Shown here piece by piece: positions 5,652-5,655 of a stretch of 5,655 nt of DNA (its first letter is position 1; each line of letters starts with the position of its first letter). The position numbers and the translations under genes were made by a program. The notes beneath the pieces are model-generated. The model saw only the letters and a program-made list of their open reading frames with translations, was not told the origin of the DNA and did no database searches. This DNA is from Faecenecus sp036648855 (lineage in GTDB: Bacteria > Bacillota_I > Bacilli_A > RF39 > UBA660). The DNA lies in NCBI GenBank assembly GCA_036648855.1, contig JAVWCU010000054.1, positions 1-5,655 on the forward strand, read 5' to 3'.

Positions 5652-5655
5652 GTCT
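5642..5655 (+). CDS. Possible first codons of a divergent plus-strand gene, cut by window
   Basis: ATG at 5642-5644 is preceded by AAAGGA (5629-5634) with a 7-base gap, a reasonable ribosome site, and the frame stays open to the edge (MTFS). An in-frame ATG at 5621 has no ribosome site. The opposing promoter-like sequence at 5534-5563 would fit. Only four full codons are visible, so the call is tentative; the alternative is intergenic sequence with a terminator. Confidence 0.2.

Noticed and set aside
5584..5655. Minus-strand frame open from the right edge to a TAA near 5584, as the tail of an upstream gene
   Set aside because: About 23 hydrophobic residues with no recognisable family, overlapping the repeats and coming close to the promoter; no support beyond being open.
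1..5655. Mycoplasma-type code in which TGA encodes Trp
   Set aside because: Trp codons checked in SepF and the ATPase are TGG, and no reading frame needs TGA to be read through.

Overview
The window is a strongly A+T-rich stretch of bacterial chromosome. It most likely comes from a low-GC Firmicute of the Bacilli or a wall-bearing relative of the Mollicutes. Three things point there: typical Gram-positive SepF and DivIVA sequences, good Shine-Dalgarno sites before most genes (GGAGGT, GAGGTG, AGGGGG), and a standard genetic code (Trp is TGG, stops are TAA or TAG). All five clear genes lie on the minus strand, so transcription runs from high to low coordinates. No mobile element, rRNA, tRNA or CRISPR array was seen.

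In transcription order: (1) 5504-5655 is a regulatory region with a strong minus-strand promoter, an oppositely oriented promoter-like sequence interleaved with it, and short direct and inverted repeats. A divergent plus-strand gene may begin at the very right edge. (2) 3638-5503 encodes a membrane-anchored surface protein with a Thr-Pro linker, a helical stalk and two tandem copies of a roughly 200-residue beta-helix-like module. It ends at a textbook intrinsic terminator (3591-3619). (3) 1666-3468 encodes a HerA/DUF87-family ATPase, probably driven by its own promoter. (4) 1156-1584 is sepF and 655-1128 is divIVA, 27 bases apart and probably co-transcribed from a promoter with an extended -10 at 1618-1653. 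A hairpin overlapping the divIVA stop codon probably ends this unit. (5) 1-572 is the 5' part of a secreted protein with a SipW/TasA-like N-terminal layout, cut by the left edge.

The core is a compressed cell-division locus. SepF anchors FtsZ filaments to the membrane and DivIVA marks curved membrane at septum and poles. In Bacillus subtilis ylmG and ylmH separate these genes; here they are adjacent. A HerA-like translocase ATPase sits immediately upstream with no nurA or other known HerA partner in view. The two flanking genes encode exported proteins. A link between the ATPase and division is inferred from position only.

I found no clearly new multi-gene system. The items most worth a second look are the orphan ATPase beside sepF-divIVA, the altered membrane-binding tip of DivIVA, the duplicated surface protein with its slippage-prone linker, and the symmetrical promoter region at the right end.
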